Assembly: GCA_947168335.1 (NCBI GenBank)
Contig: CAMVLM010000012.1
Location: 1 to 47,147, forward strand
Source of the DNA: an uncultured Butyrivibrio sp.
GTDB lineage: Bacteria > Bacillota > Clostridia > Lachnospirales > Lachnospiraceae
DNA: 47,147 bases
Reading direction: 5' to 3'
The translations under genes and the position numbers were made by a program. A model generated the notes under the pieces. That model was not told the DNA's origin and did not search any database. It saw nothing but the letters and a program-made list of their open reading frames with translations. The number at the start of each line of letters is the position of its first letter. Position 1 is the stretch's first letter. Below, in pieces: positions 34,018-43,164 of this stretch.

Positions 34018-35499
34018 TTATAATGTAACTCCATCTTTAAAGATGGCGATTCCTCGATATCCGTATTCTTCCTGTCTGGTCTTTTTACCGCTTGCCACAT
34101 CAAGCACATACTCAAGAAGTCTGTCACCGGCTTCATCCAGTGTCTCTTTTCCGTCGGCAACAGTGCCTGTGTTGAAGTCTATCCAGTTATTCTTTTTATC
34201 AGACAATGCTGAATTTGTGGCAATCTTCACTGTCGGTGCAGGAGCTCCGAAGGGAGTTCCCCTTCCTGTGGTAAACAGGATAAGGTGAGCACCGGATGCT
34301 GTGAGATCCGTAGTAGAAACCATATCGTTTCCGGGACCTGACAAAAGTGACAAACCTTTCGATTTAACAGGTTCAGCATAGCCAAGAACATCAGACACCT
34401 GAGCACTTCCGCCCTTCTGTACGCATCCACAGGATTTATCTTCAAGGGTTGTTATTCCTCCGGCCTTATTGCCCGGACTTGGATTCTCATAAACAACCTG
34501 TCCGTGACTGGTGAAATATTTCTTAAACTTATCCACCATTTCAACAGCCTTATAAAATGTAGCGCTGTCTTTGCATCTGTTAAACAGTATTGATTCAGCA
34601 CCAAACATCTCGGGAACTTCTGTGAGGATAGTTGATCCTCCCAGTGAAATAAGTCTGTCTGAGAACCTTCCTACAACAGGATTTGCTGTTATTCCGGAAA
34701 GGCCATCGGATCCGCCGCATTTCATTCCCACAATAAGTTCTGAAGCATCTATTTCTTCTCTCTCCAGCTTTCCTGCGGTCTCAGCAAGCTCCTCAAGAAG
34801 TTTTCTTCCCTCTGTAAGCTCGTCATCCACCTCCTGGCAGATAAGGAATTTTACTCTGTCACCATTCCACTCTCTGAGCTCTTCCTTAAATTCATCCATT
34901 GTAAGGTTTTCACAGCCCAGTGATAAAACCAGCACTCCGCCTGCATTCGGGTGATGTGCCAGTGAAGCAAGCACTTTTCTTGTGGTGGCATGGTCATCTC
35001 CCATCTGTGAGCATCCATAGGGATGCGTAAAAGCATATATGCCATCAATGCTTCCCTTTACAAGATCCTGATTGTTCTTTACCAGCATTTCAGCTACGGA
35101 ATTAACGCAGCCCACTGTGGGTATTATCCAGATCTCATTTCTGATACCCACTCTTCCTTTAGATCTTCTGTAACCCATAAATGTTTTTCCGGAAAGCTTT
35201 GGAAGATTATTGAGCACCGGATGATACTCATATTTTGCCTGCTCTGAAAGAGCTGTCTTTACATTATGAGTATGCACATGGCTTCCGGCCTTGATTTCCT
35301 CAGTTGCTGTTCCTATAGGGTTTCCGTATTTCATAATCGGAGTACCCTCTTCTATATCAATTAAAGCAACCTTGTGTCCTCTGCCTATTTTTTCTGTGGC
35401 ACGGATGCCCTGATCATCTGCGTCAACAGCTTCACCTTTTGCTATATCCGTTAGTGCAACCGCAACATTATCTAATGGGTGTATTTTTATACTATTCAC
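34018..35499 (-). CDS. uxaA: Altronate dehydratase
   Basis: Dehydrates D-altronate to KDG. The 493-residue protein has an N-terminal SAF-like domain (about 1-95; IHPLDNVAVALTDIAKGE) and the large dehydratase domain, with HPYGCSQMGDDH (about 157-168) and MKCGGSDGLSGITANPVVG (about 262-280), which are the UxaA/GarD signatures. The start is GTG at 35499 with GGAGG 6 nt upstream, and it overlaps the uxaB stop by 8 nt. It completes the UxaC-UxaB-UxaA series encoded consecutively. Confidence 0.96.
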   Translation of the reverse strand: MNSIKIHPLDNVAVALTDIAKGEAVDADDQGIRATEKIGRGHKVALIDIEEGTPIMKYGNPIGTATEEIKAGSHVHTHNVKTALSEQAKYEYHPVLNNLPKLSGKTFMGYRRSKGRVGIRNEIWIIPTVGCVNSVAEMLVKNNQDLVKGSIDGIYAFTHPYGCSQMGDDHATTRKVLASLAHHPNAGGVLVLSLGCENLTMDEFKEELREWNGDRVKFLICQEVDDELTEGRKLLEELAETAGKLEREEIDASELIVGMKCGGSDGLSGITANPVVGRFSDRLISLGGSTILTEVPEMFGAESILFNRCKDSATFYKAVEMVDKFKKYFTSHGQVVYENPSPGNKAGGITTLEDKSCGCVQKGGSAQVSDVLGYAEPVKSKGLSLLSGPGNDMVSTTDLTASGAHLILFTTGRGTPFGAPAPTVKIATNSALSDKKNNWIDFNTGTVADGKETLDEAGDRLLEYVLDVASGKKTRQEEYGYRGIAIFKDGVTL

Positions 35500-36976
35500 C
35501 CTGAACCTCCCTCATTGCTTCATACATACCTTTTTCTCTGATCAGCTTAAGGTCTTCTATAACAAGATCTGTAAATCCGGGAAGGTCAGAAAGTTCCTTG
35601 TCCCACATCTTCTCGTTATTGATGATTGTTTTTGCAAGTGTCTCATCATCTGCATCTTTAAGCTTAAGGAACTCATTAAGTACCCATTCATCATCCTTAA
35701 TAAGGAATTCTTTGCCATCTCTTTCCGCAACCAGAGCGCCATCACGCAGCTCCTTTCCCTTGTGATAGAAATCAAGGAATGCAGCGAATGAGAAAGTAAG
35801 AACCTTGGGAAGTTCCTTCTTCTGCTGATAGTATTCAAGCACTGTATACATAACTCTTGCTTTCCACTTTGAAGCTGAATTAAGTGAAATGCTGAGAAGT
35901 TCATGGTCTATATAGGGATTTGCAAATCTGTCTGATACTGCAGCTGCAAAGTCCTCAAGATCCTTTTTATCAAGGCCTGTAAGTACAGGAATTATCTCAT
36001 CATAAAGGGCCTTATTCATATATCCCTTTATGACATCATCCTTCATGCAGTCTCTGACAATGTCCTTACCTGCAATATATGCAGCCATGATCATGGATGT
36101 GTGGGCACCGTTTAAGATTCTGACCTTGCGCTTCTTATAAGGATCAACATTATCTACAACTATGATGGGAAGTCCCGCTTTTTCTACAGGAAATTCTTCC
36201 TTAATTGACTGAGGTCCTTCAATTACCCATGCGCCAAAGACCTCGGCGGTATCAAGGATATTATCCTGATAGCCAAGTTCATTGCAGATAGATTCTGCCT
36301 CAGCTCTGGGATATCCGGGAACGATTCTGTCAACAAGTGTTGAGCAGAAGATGTTTTCCTCGTTTACCCATTTTTTGAAGTCATCTCCAAGTCCCCAGTC
36401 ATCAATATATCTGTTCACACACTTTAAAAGCTCATCTCCGTTTCTATCAATAAGCTCACATGAAAGGATGATCACTCCCTTTAAGTTGTTTGTGAATCTC
36501 TCATGTAAAAACTGTGTGAGTTTTCCGGGAAAACTTGAAGCAGGCTTATCTTCCAATTTGCAGGAGGGATCATAAGCGATTCCTGCTTCTGTTGTATTAC
36601 TTACAATAAATCTGAGTTCAGGATTTCTTGCACAAGATAAGAATTCATCGAATTCTTTGTAAGGATTAAGACATCTTGATACGCTCGAAATTACGCGCTT
36701 TTTATTTACCTTCTCACCGTTTTCCTGTCCTCTTAAAAAGAGTGTATAGAGACCTTCCTGCTCATTTATCATGTCTGAAAGTCCCTGTGCGATAGGCTGG
36801 CAAAGCACTACCTTGCTGTTGAAACCAGCCTTCTCATTCAATAGATCAATAAAATAATCAACAAATGCGCGTAAGAAATTACCTTCCCCAAACTGCAATA
36901 CTCTTTCAGGAGCATCCTTAAGTATGTACCCCTCATACCTGATGTCCTCGAGCAATTTATAACTAAGTTTTTCCAT
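35492..36976 (-). CDS. uxaB: Tagaturonate reductase (altronate oxidoreductase)
   Basis: Reduces D-tagaturonate to D-altronate with NADH. The 494-residue protein belongs to the mannitol dehydrogenase family: the N-terminal nucleotide-binding region contains VLQFGEGNFLRAFVDYFID near 27-45, and RILNGAHTSMIMAAY near 290-304 is the catalytic-domain signature. The start at 36976 is preferred because GGAGG is 8 nt upstream; an ATG seven codons earlier has no site. It lies between uxaC and uxaA. A mannonate-forming (UxuB-like) activity cannot be ruled out and would matter for glucuronate, because no uxuA/uxuB is in the window. Confidence 0.94.
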   Translation of the reverse strand: MEKLSYKLLEDIRYEGYILKDAPERVLQFGEGNFLRAFVDYFIDLLNEKAGFNSKVVLCQPIAQGLSDMINEQEGLYTLFLRGQENGEKVNKKRVISSVSRCLNPYKEFDEFLSCARNPELRFIVSNTTEAGIAYDPSCKLEDKPASSFPGKLTQFLHERFTNNLKGVIILSCELIDRNGDELLKCVNRYIDDWGLGDDFKKWVNEENIFCSTLVDRIVPGYPRAEAESICNELGYQDNILDTAEVFGAWVIEGPQSIKEEFPVEKAGLPIIVVDNVDPYKKRKVRILNGAHTSMIMAAYIAGKDIVRDCMKDDVIKGYMNKALYDEIIPVLTGLDKKDLEDFAAAVSDRFANPYIDHELLSISLNSASKWKARVMYTVLEYYQQKKELPKVLTFSFAAFLDFYHKGKELRDGALVAERDGKEFLIKDDEWVLNEFLKLKDADDETLAKTIINNEKMWDKELSDLPGFTDLVIEDLKLIREKGMYEAMREVQGE

Positions 36977-37013
36977 GCCTGTAGCCTCCCAATACATTTA
37001 AATTATCATTAGA

Positions 37014-38447
37014 TCAGATTCCGAAATATCTCTTTGCGTTGTAATAAGAAATGTCAGATACAAGCATCTTGAGAGCTTCTTCATCATCTGGATATTCACC
37101 GTTTTCTACCCATTCTCCGATAAGGTTGCACATGATCCTTCTGAAATAATCATGTCTTGTATAGGACAAAAACGATCTTGAATCTGTGAGCATTCCGATA
37201 AAGTTTCCAAGCAGTCCTAAATTGGCAAGAGATTTCATCTGATCCTCCATGCCCTGCTTGTTATCGTTAAACCACCATGCCGGTCCCTGCTGAATCTTTC
37301 CGGGTACCTCGGAAGACTGGAAACATCCAAGGATTGTACCTATCTGCTCGTTATCGACAGGGGTTAATGAGAACACGATTGTCTTGGGAAGCTCTCCCGT
37401 CTTATCGAGCTCTGAAAGAAGATTTGCAAGGTTTCCACCACAGGAGTTATTTGCGATCATATCGAATCCTGTATCGGGGCCTTCAAGCTCAAACATTCTC
37501 TCATTCATGTTTCTAAGACATGAATAATGAAGTTCCATTGCGATACCATGCTTGTGGTAAGTTTTTCCCAATGCGATAAGAAGTGCTGTCTGGTAACCCT
37601 CTGCTTCAGAAACAGTTACCTCTTTTCCTTCCATGGCTTTATTGAAAGCGGCGTCGCACTCTTCAATTGACACCTTTCTAAACGGAACATAATCAAGTCC
37701 GTGATCGGAAGCAACACATCCGTGAGCAGCAAAGAACTCTACTCTCTGAATCAGTGCATCTATTACTTCCTGTGTTGAACCAAGCTTTTCCTTACCAACT
37801 GACTTTGCAAGCTCGCCTATATATTCCTTAAATCCCTTTTTGTTGATATTCACTGCCTTATCAGGTCTGAAGGAAGGTCTTACCATGAAGTCTATACTTT
37901 CATCCTGAGCAATCTTTTCATGCCAGATAAGTGAATCAACGGGATCGTCTGTTGTTCCAACATAAGCTACGTTGCTCTGTCTTATGAGTCCTCTTACTGT
38001 CATGTTCGGGTCATTCTGTAATTTGTCATTACATTTGTCCCATATCTCTTTTGCGTTCTTCTCATTCAGAGGCTCAGTTATTCCGAAGTATTTCTTTAAT
38101 TCAAGATTGCACCAGTGATACATGGGATTTCCGATTGCCTTTGTAAGTGTTGCAGCAAATCCCTTGAATCTGGCAAACTCATCATCTCTTCCTGTGATGA
38201 ATTCCTCCGACATACCGTTTGAACGCATCAGTCTCCATTTATAATGATCACCAAAGAAAGATCCATCTTCCTGTTTTCCGCCAAACCATACATCGCCCAG
38301 GCTATCAAATCTCTTATCTTCGTATATTTCCCTGGGTGAAATATGACAATGGTAATCTATGATAGGAAGAGCTTCCGCATACTCATGAAATAAGCGCTTC
38401 GCTGTCTCAGTCTGCAATATAAAATCATCATCTAAAAACTTCTTCAT
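37014..38447 (-). CDS. uxaC: Glucuronate/galacturonate isomerase
   Basis: Isomerises D-galacturonate to tagaturonate and D-glucuronate to fructuronate. The 477-residue protein is an amidohydrolase-type barrel with the metal motif PIIDYHCHISPREIYED near 28-44, ASDHGLDYVPF near 248-258 and MLTDSRSFLSYTRHDYFRR near 416-434. GGAGG stands 11 nt before the ATG. It is the first gene after the 140-bp gap with the inverted repeat at 38547-38577, so it may have its own promoter. It is the natural entry point for galacturonate from GH28 and for glucuronate derived from the GH67 product. Confidence 0.97.
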   Translation of the reverse strand: MKKFLDDDFILQTETAKRLFHEYAEALPIIDYHCHISPREIYEDKRFDSLGDVWFGGKQEDGSFFGDHYKWRLMRSNGMSEEFITGRDDEFARFKGFAATLTKAIGNPMYHWCNLELKKYFGITEPLNEKNAKEIWDKCNDKLQNDPNMTVRGLIRQSNVAYVGTTDDPVDSLIWHEKIAQDESIDFMVRPSFRPDKAVNINKKGFKEYIGELAKSVGKEKLGSTQEVIDALIQRVEFFAAHGCVASDHGLDYVPFRKVSIEECDAAFNKAMEGKEVTVSEAEGYQTALLIALGKTYHKHGIAMELHYSCLRNMNERMFELEGPDTGFDMIANNSCGGNLANLLSELDKTGELPKTIVFSLTPVDNEQIGTILGCFQSSEVPGKIQQGPAWWFNDNKQGMEDQMKSLANLGLLGNFIGMLTDSRSFLSYTRHDYFRRIMCNLIGEWVENGEYPDDEEALKMLVSDISYYNAKRYFGI

Positions 38448-38546
38448 GGATTGAAAATCCTCCTTTAAAAACTGTTCATTTTGTATGCATTTTTATATTA
38501 TTCTTTTGCCCGAATTATTCCTATAGCTTTGGGCTTTTAAACCAAT

Positions 38547-38577
38547 TATTGCAACAAGTATGACAATTTTTGCAATA
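38547..38577. promoter_or_regulatory. Inverted repeat TATTGCAA-N15-TTGCAATA upstream of uxaC
   Basis: Perfect 8-bp arms (38547-38554 and 38570-38577) with a 15-nt spacer, centre to centre 23 bp, about two helical turns. It is 100 nt upstream of the uxaC ATG, in the 140-bp gap after the isomerase gene. It is AT-rich and has no T-tract on the coding strand, so it is more likely a dimeric operator than a terminator. Confidence 0.45.
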
Positions 38578-38586
38578 TTTTTTACA

Positions 38587-39423
38587 TCATATTCTGTCGT
38601 ACATTTTCTGCACGAATTCCCTTGTTTTTTCTGCATTTTCAGGGCTGGTATTTTCCAGCGTGCACTGTACAAAGGGTTTGTATTCTTTTATCTTTGACAA
38701 CAGCAGTTCATAGTTAAGTCCCCCTGTTCCGGAAGGGATTGATTTAAGCTCACCATTCTCGGCCACAAAGTCCTTCATGTGAACCACCGCAATGTCATCC
38801 TTTAAAAGGTCAAAGGTCTTGTTTATGATCTCATCCTGTTTATCCACGTTTCCAGTGTATAACATGTTTACAGGATCAAATATGATCTGAAGGTTGGGAC
38901 TTTTTACTTCATCAAGAACGTATCTGGCCTGTTCCGGGCCGTAGACTATATGCTTCCACACAGGCTCTATGGCAATAATTACCCCGAATTTTTCCGCAGC
39001 TTCAACCACCGGCTTTATGTTCTTTACAAAAATATCCAGTGAACTTCTATCGTGATTGGCGGGTTCATATTTGTATTCGCGGTTGACAGCCCCTGTTTCG
39101 GTACCGACAACTCCGGCTCCAAGTATGCTTGCAAATCTTGCATGTGCCACATACTTTTCGGTAATCTTTTCCAGTTCATCCGGATCAGGATTGGCCAGGT
39201 TCAAGTAATTACCAAGAACTGCTATATCTACACCATTTTCCCTGCACAGCCTTTTGATATACATCGCAAGTCCGGGTGTCATTGCAGCATTGGTCACTTT
39301 GAATTCTTTAATGGATTTGGACAAAGCTATATGCATGCAGCTAAAGCCCTGTCTTTTTATTTCAGGTATAAGCTCATCTAAAGGAGCGTATTTTACGTCA
39401 TGTGCGCGTATTCCGATCTGCAT
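38587..39423 (-). CDS. Sugar phosphate isomerase/epimerase (AP endonuclease 2 TIM barrel)
   Basis: A 278-residue TIM-barrel protein with the usual metal ligands: E153 in IAIEPVWKH, D183 in IIFDPVNM, H215 in VVHMKDF and E257 in CTLENTS. This fold covers xylose, tagatose and hydroxypyruvate isomerases and epimerases. No specific substrate can be read from sequence. Its position between the CE8 pectin methylesterase (18-nt gap) and uxaC suggests a role on a uronate or on a sugar from pectin side chains. TCAGGAGGA stands just before the ATG. Confidence 0.85.
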   Translation of the reverse strand: MQIGIRAHDVKYAPLDELIPEIKRQGFSCMHIALSKSIKEFKVTNAAMTPGLAMYIKRLCRENGVDIAVLGNYLNLANPDPDELEKITEKYVAHARFASILGAGVVGTETGAVNREYKYEPANHDRSSLDIFVKNIKPVVEAAEKFGVIIAIEPVWKHIVYGPEQARYVLDEVKSPNLQIIFDPVNMLYTGNVDKQDEIINKTFDLLKDDIAVVHMKDFVAENGELKSIPSGTGGLNYELLLSKIKEYKPFVQCTLENTSPENAEKTREFVQKMYDRI

Positions 39424-39441
39424 TGATTCCTCCTGATATTT

Positions 39442-40434
39442 TTATTCATCTGCAGTTGCTACGATTTCATCAATAAGGGCATCCGACAGGTCATTGATCC
39501 TTCCGGCCTCTTCCTCATCAAGCAGGTGTACCCATTTATTTTTTCTGCTTATATCAATCGGCTCATCACTTAAGTCTTTTGGGTCATACTCGGCAAAATT
39601 CGCCTGACTGTCATCTGTTTCAAGTTCAGACCACTCACAAAACCTCAGAGGATGAATTATTGTTCCGTACCTGCAGCTTAAAAATGTGGTACTGCCAGTA
39701 GGTCTCCAGGGTCTTCCAAGAAATACAGTCTCTTTTTCCATGCCCTCTTCACCGTCAATGATGCAGTTTCTGAACACAAATCCCAGATCACCGACATTTT
39801 CAGAAGGTGCTGTGACATAGCCATTAATGTCTTTATCCCTGTTCATGACTGTAATTCTGCAGTCATCAAACACTGCATCAGCTCCTCCGAATATAAAGTC
39901 CACATCTCCGAGGATTTCGCAGTTTTTGTAGTACTGCCTTGTGTTCTTCCTGTCAAGAAGCATGCGGGGACCAAAAAAACCCTTATTGAACCGCTCAACA
40001 ACAGGTAACGGTGAAAGGAAAAGGGTATCCTGTCTTGATCTGATACACATATCCTCCATAAAGACATGATCCGCATCGGAATATATGGCAACGGCCTGCC
40101 CTACCTTACTTCCCCAGCCGGCAGTGTTCTCAACTGTCATTTGGGAAAGCTTCACATTTTTTCCTGTAAGAAACATGGTCCAGGTTCTGAAAGTCCCCCG
40201 CTTGGTGCCATCCTCCAGAAAATCCAGGGCTCCTGCACTCTGAGTGATTATTGTTTTCTCTTTTCCTTCTCCGATGAGAGTTATATCTTTCTTTTCTATG
40301 AAAAGTCTTTCCTTGTAGACTCCTTCGGAAATCCTGATTATTGCAGGTGTATCATAAGGGACAGCCTCAACGGCCTCCCGGATGGTGTGGTAATCTCCGT
40401 TTTCTCCTACATTTATAGTTATCTTTTCCATCAT
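39442..40434 (-). CDS. CE8 pectin methylesterase, no signal peptide
   Basis: Removes methyl esters from galacturonic acid residues. The 330-residue beta-helix has the family residues: Q113 in GQAVA, Q135-D136 in RQDTLF, D179 in GDVDFIFGG and R241-x-W243 in LGRPWR. About 22 residues are inserted between the two catalytic aspartates compared with Erwinia PemA. There is no secretion signal, so it should act in the cytoplasm on imported methylated oligogalacturonides. It overlaps the GH28 stop by 4 nt (ATGA), so the two are co-translated, and the isomerase follows 18 nt later. Confidence 0.94.
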   Translation of the reverse strand: MMEKITINVGENGDYHTIREAVEAVPYDTPAIIRISEGVYKERLFIEKKDITLIGEGKEKTIITQSAGALDFLEDGTKRGTFRTWTMFLTGKNVKLSQMTVENTAGWGSKVGQAVAIYSDADHVFMEDMCIRSRQDTLFLSPLPVVERFNKGFFGPRMLLDRKNTRQYYKNCEILGDVDFIFGGADAVFDDCRITVMNRDKDINGYVTAPSENVGDLGFVFRNCIIDGEEGMEKETVFLGRPWRPTGSTTFLSCRYGTIIHPLRFCEWSELETDDSQANFAEYDPKDLSDEPIDISRKNKWVHLLDEEEAGRINDLSDALIDEIVATADE

Positions 40435-42005
40435 TTAAACTCCAGATGCTCCACAAGCTTTTCGTCAATATTGTCCTCGTCAATGCTCTCATCATCAGAA
40501 TTAGAAATAAGAACATCTTTGATAATCAGCTTCTGTACATTTCTGACATAGATTCCTTTGCCGCTCATCTCTTCTATGTCATCCATCATCACCGGAGCTG
40601 CTGCATTTCTGAGGCTTTTATCCTTAAATGAGACATTTACGTTCTCAATTCTAACTTCCTCGACCTTTGATTCAGGCAGTCCGTAAACAGTAATAAAGCT
40701 GACCTCGGCATCTGTGCAATTGATATTTCTTGCACAGATGTTCCTGATAACAGGAGTCATGTCATTTACCTCAAGCTTCTTCCTGGTCTGACAGTACTCG
40801 CTGTGGCCGTCGGGATCACAGAAATAAAACATGTTTACTGTAAAAGGCATTTTTACATCGCGCATCAAGATATCAGTAAAAACAATGTTTTCAAGGATCG
40901 ATCTTTTACCTCTGCCTCGTCTTGTTTTAATCCTAAGTCCCCTGTCCGTTGAATCAAAAATGCACTTGGATACTGCTACTTTGTCAACTCCGCCTGCACA
41001 TTCGCTTCCCACAGTGACACTTCCGTGTCCTCTGTTGAGCCTGCAGTTCCTGATATTAATATTCTCCGTTTTCTTATAATGCCTGAGAGCCATATAGTAT
41101 TTTCCGGACTTTATGGCTATACAGTCATCACCAACTGAAATATCGGTACCTATGATATTTACATTGCAGCAGCTCTCAGGGTCTATACCATCTGTATTTG
41201 GTGAATTATCAGGGTTTCTTATGGTAAGACCAAGAATATTAATGTCATCCGAATAATATGGATGTATTGTCCATGAGGGAGAGTTCTGCACCGTAACACC
41301 CTGCAGGGTGATATTCTTACAGCGGTTCAGGAAAATAAGTCTTGGTCTGAAAGCACCCCTTTTTTCTTTGGGATTGACCCACCAGTCTCCGTTCTGTGCA
41401 TTACCATCGATAACGCCATCTCCAAAGATTCTTACATTTTGAATATCTATTCCGGTAATAAGGGATGCAAAACAGGATAGCGGATTTCCCTCCCAGCTTC
41501 CAAGGTTGTACTCATCCCTTTCATCTGTTGTTCCGGTCATGCCCTGCAGCACAGGATAGGCTTTCCTGTCAGTTATTCCGAGTAGAACTGCATCCTTATC
41601 TATCCACAGATTAATGTCGCTCTTTAAAAACAAAGGTCCGCTAAGATATGTCCCCTTGCCGATATAGACAGTACCCTCCTTTGGACAGGCACAGACTGCT
41701 GCCTGTAAAAAAGAAGTATCATTTGTTCTACCGTCGCCCAAAGCTCCAAAATCCTTCACATCAAGAAGAACGCTTTCTCTGCAGGTCCTTATATTCCTTG
41801 ATGCTACTTTGTCGCATGACTCTGCCTTAATTTCATATTCAGTATCAGGCTCCAAGTCATTAATTGTTATGACGCTTTTTTTGTATGCCCCATATTTTTC
41901 ACCGTTTAATGAAATTAAAACCTCTGCATCCGGTTCATAGGGAGAGTCACATTCAAGCTCTATACATATACTTCTGCATGCTGTATCTATGACATTAAAA
42001 TTCAT
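40431..42005 (-). CDS. GH28 polygalacturonase, exo-type with Fn3-like N-terminus
   Basis: Hydrolyses alpha-1,4-galacturonides. The 524-residue protein starts with an Fn3-like domain (about 10-72), followed by the beta-helix. Catalytic motifs are NTD (270-272), GDD (292-294), RGHGS with H327, and RIK (358-360). The Fn3-helix layout resembles exo-polygalacturonases such as PehX, so release of terminal galacturonate units is likely. It lacks a signal peptide. It overlaps the GH105 gene by 11 nt upstream and CE8 by 4 nt downstream. Confidence 0.93.
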   Translation of the reverse strand: MNFNVIDTACRSICIELECDSPYEPDAEVLISLNGEKYGAYKKSVITINDLEPDTEYEIKAESCDKVASRNIRTCRESVLLDVKDFGALGDGRTNDTSFLQAAVCACPKEGTVYIGKGTYLSGPLFLKSDINLWIDKDAVLLGITDRKAYPVLQGMTGTTDERDEYNLGSWEGNPLSCFASLITGIDIQNVRIFGDGVIDGNAQNGDWWVNPKEKRGAFRPRLIFLNRCKNITLQGVTVQNSPSWTIHPYYSDDINILGLTIRNPDNSPNTDGIDPESCCNVNIIGTDISVGDDCIAIKSGKYYMALRHYKKTENINIRNCRLNRGHGSVTVGSECAGGVDKVAVSKCIFDSTDRGLRIKTRRGRGKRSILENIVFTDILMRDVKMPFTVNMFYFCDPDGHSEYCQTRKKLEVNDMTPVIRNICARNINCTDAEVSFITVYGLPESKVEEVRIENVNVSFKDKSLRNAAAPVMMDDIEEMSGKGIYVRNVQKLIIKDVLISNSDDESIDEDNIDEKLVEHLEFK

Positions 42006-43164
42006 CTATAACTCCTTTTTTCGCAAGACCAAGCATCTCCGTGTATGCCATTAAAAGTGGTGCAGTACCTTTTGCATCATTTTCTACAACCGGTTCACTG
42101 AAGTAATACTTTAAGGAACCGTCTCTTCTTTCCGCGCCTCCAAGTCCTGCTACCAGACAGATACCGCCAAGTCTCGGAAGTCCCTGTTCATTTCTCGACA
42201 GATACTTTTCAGTTATTCCAAAGAATATCTTCTCCGCAATTTTTCCGAATCTCTTTGTCAGATATCCCAATCTGCAGCCCTTGGCCATTGCATATGCTAT
42301 AAGAGCTGATCCTGATGTCTCAAGGTAATTTCCTTCTTCATCCGCCTTGTTTATTACCTGATAAAACATGGAAGAATCATCATCCATAAATTTAAGGACA
42401 CTCTCCGCAAGTTCTTTCAAGGTATCCTGCAGTGTTCTGTACTCGTAATACAGCTGCTCTCCCATAGCCTGCGCAGTATCCACAAGGGCTGCCATATACC
42501 AGCCGGTTGCCCTTAGCCAGAAGTTACTGCTGCAGCCCGTGTCCTTATCTGCCCAGTACATTTCTCTTGATTCATCATATCCGTGGTAATAGAGCCCGGT
42601 TTCTTCATCCCTCATAAGTCTCTTAACATTCTCAAACTGATGGAAGGAATCAAGACACCCGTTCATTTTCCTGTATCTTCTTTCGTATTCCATATAGAAA
42701 GGCTGTGCCATGTACAACCCGTCCAGCCATACCTGATTCGGATATATCTTTTTATGCCAGAAATTTCCTTCATTTGTTCTCGGCATTGTCTCAAGCTGGC
42801 TTCTTACGGTATCCATTGCCTTTCTGTATTTCTTTTTTCCCGTAAGGTCATACAGTGCAAAGAGATTGCAGGCAGGTCTTACATTATCAAGGTTGTACTC
42901 CCCGATGTCATAAGTATTAATTGTTCCGTCCTCATTCACATAAAAAGACACGAAGTTGTCTGCAAAATCCAGGTACTTCCTGTCATCTGTAATCTCATAC
43001 AGTCTGAGAAGAGCTGTGATCATGCAGCCATCTATATAATTCCATTTATTTGGCTTTCCGCTTCTGATTTTTTCAATATTCCACATGGGATGTTCCGGAT
43101 CAGAATTATCCATCAGGTAATTCACGTATTCATTAATCAGATCTATGGTTTCTTTTTTCGTCAT
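41995..43164 (-). CDS. GH105 (GH88-clan) unsaturated rhamnogalacturonyl/galacturonyl hydrolase
   Basis: Hydrates the unsaturated uronate at the non-reducing end of pectin fragments, releasing the sugar that KduI/KduD process. The 389-residue (alpha/alpha)6 barrel has the catalytic D148 in QVWLDGLYMAQPF, comparable with D143 of Bacillus subtilis YteR, and RATGWYMAALVDT near 217-229. No signal peptide is present. The start codon overlaps the ABC transporter stop by 4 nt. Together with KduI and KduD it makes a complete unsaturated-uronate route. Confidence 0.93.
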   Translation of the reverse strand: MTKKETIDLINEYVNYLMDNSDPEHPMWNIEKIRSGKPNKWNYIDGCMITALLRLYEITDDRKYLDFADNFVSFYVNEDGTINTYDIGEYNLDNVRPACNLFALYDLTGKKKYRKAMDTVRSQLETMPRTNEGNFWHKKIYPNQVWLDGLYMAQPFYMEYERRYRKMNGCLDSFHQFENVKRLMRDEETGLYYHGYDESREMYWADKDTGCSSNFWLRATGWYMAALVDTAQAMGEQLYYEYRTLQDTLKELAESVLKFMDDDSSMFYQVINKADEEGNYLETSGSALIAYAMAKGCRLGYLTKRFGKIAEKIFFGITEKYLSRNEQGLPRLGGICLVAGLGGAERRDGSLKYYFSEPVVENDAKGTAPLLMAYTEMLGLAKKGVIDEF

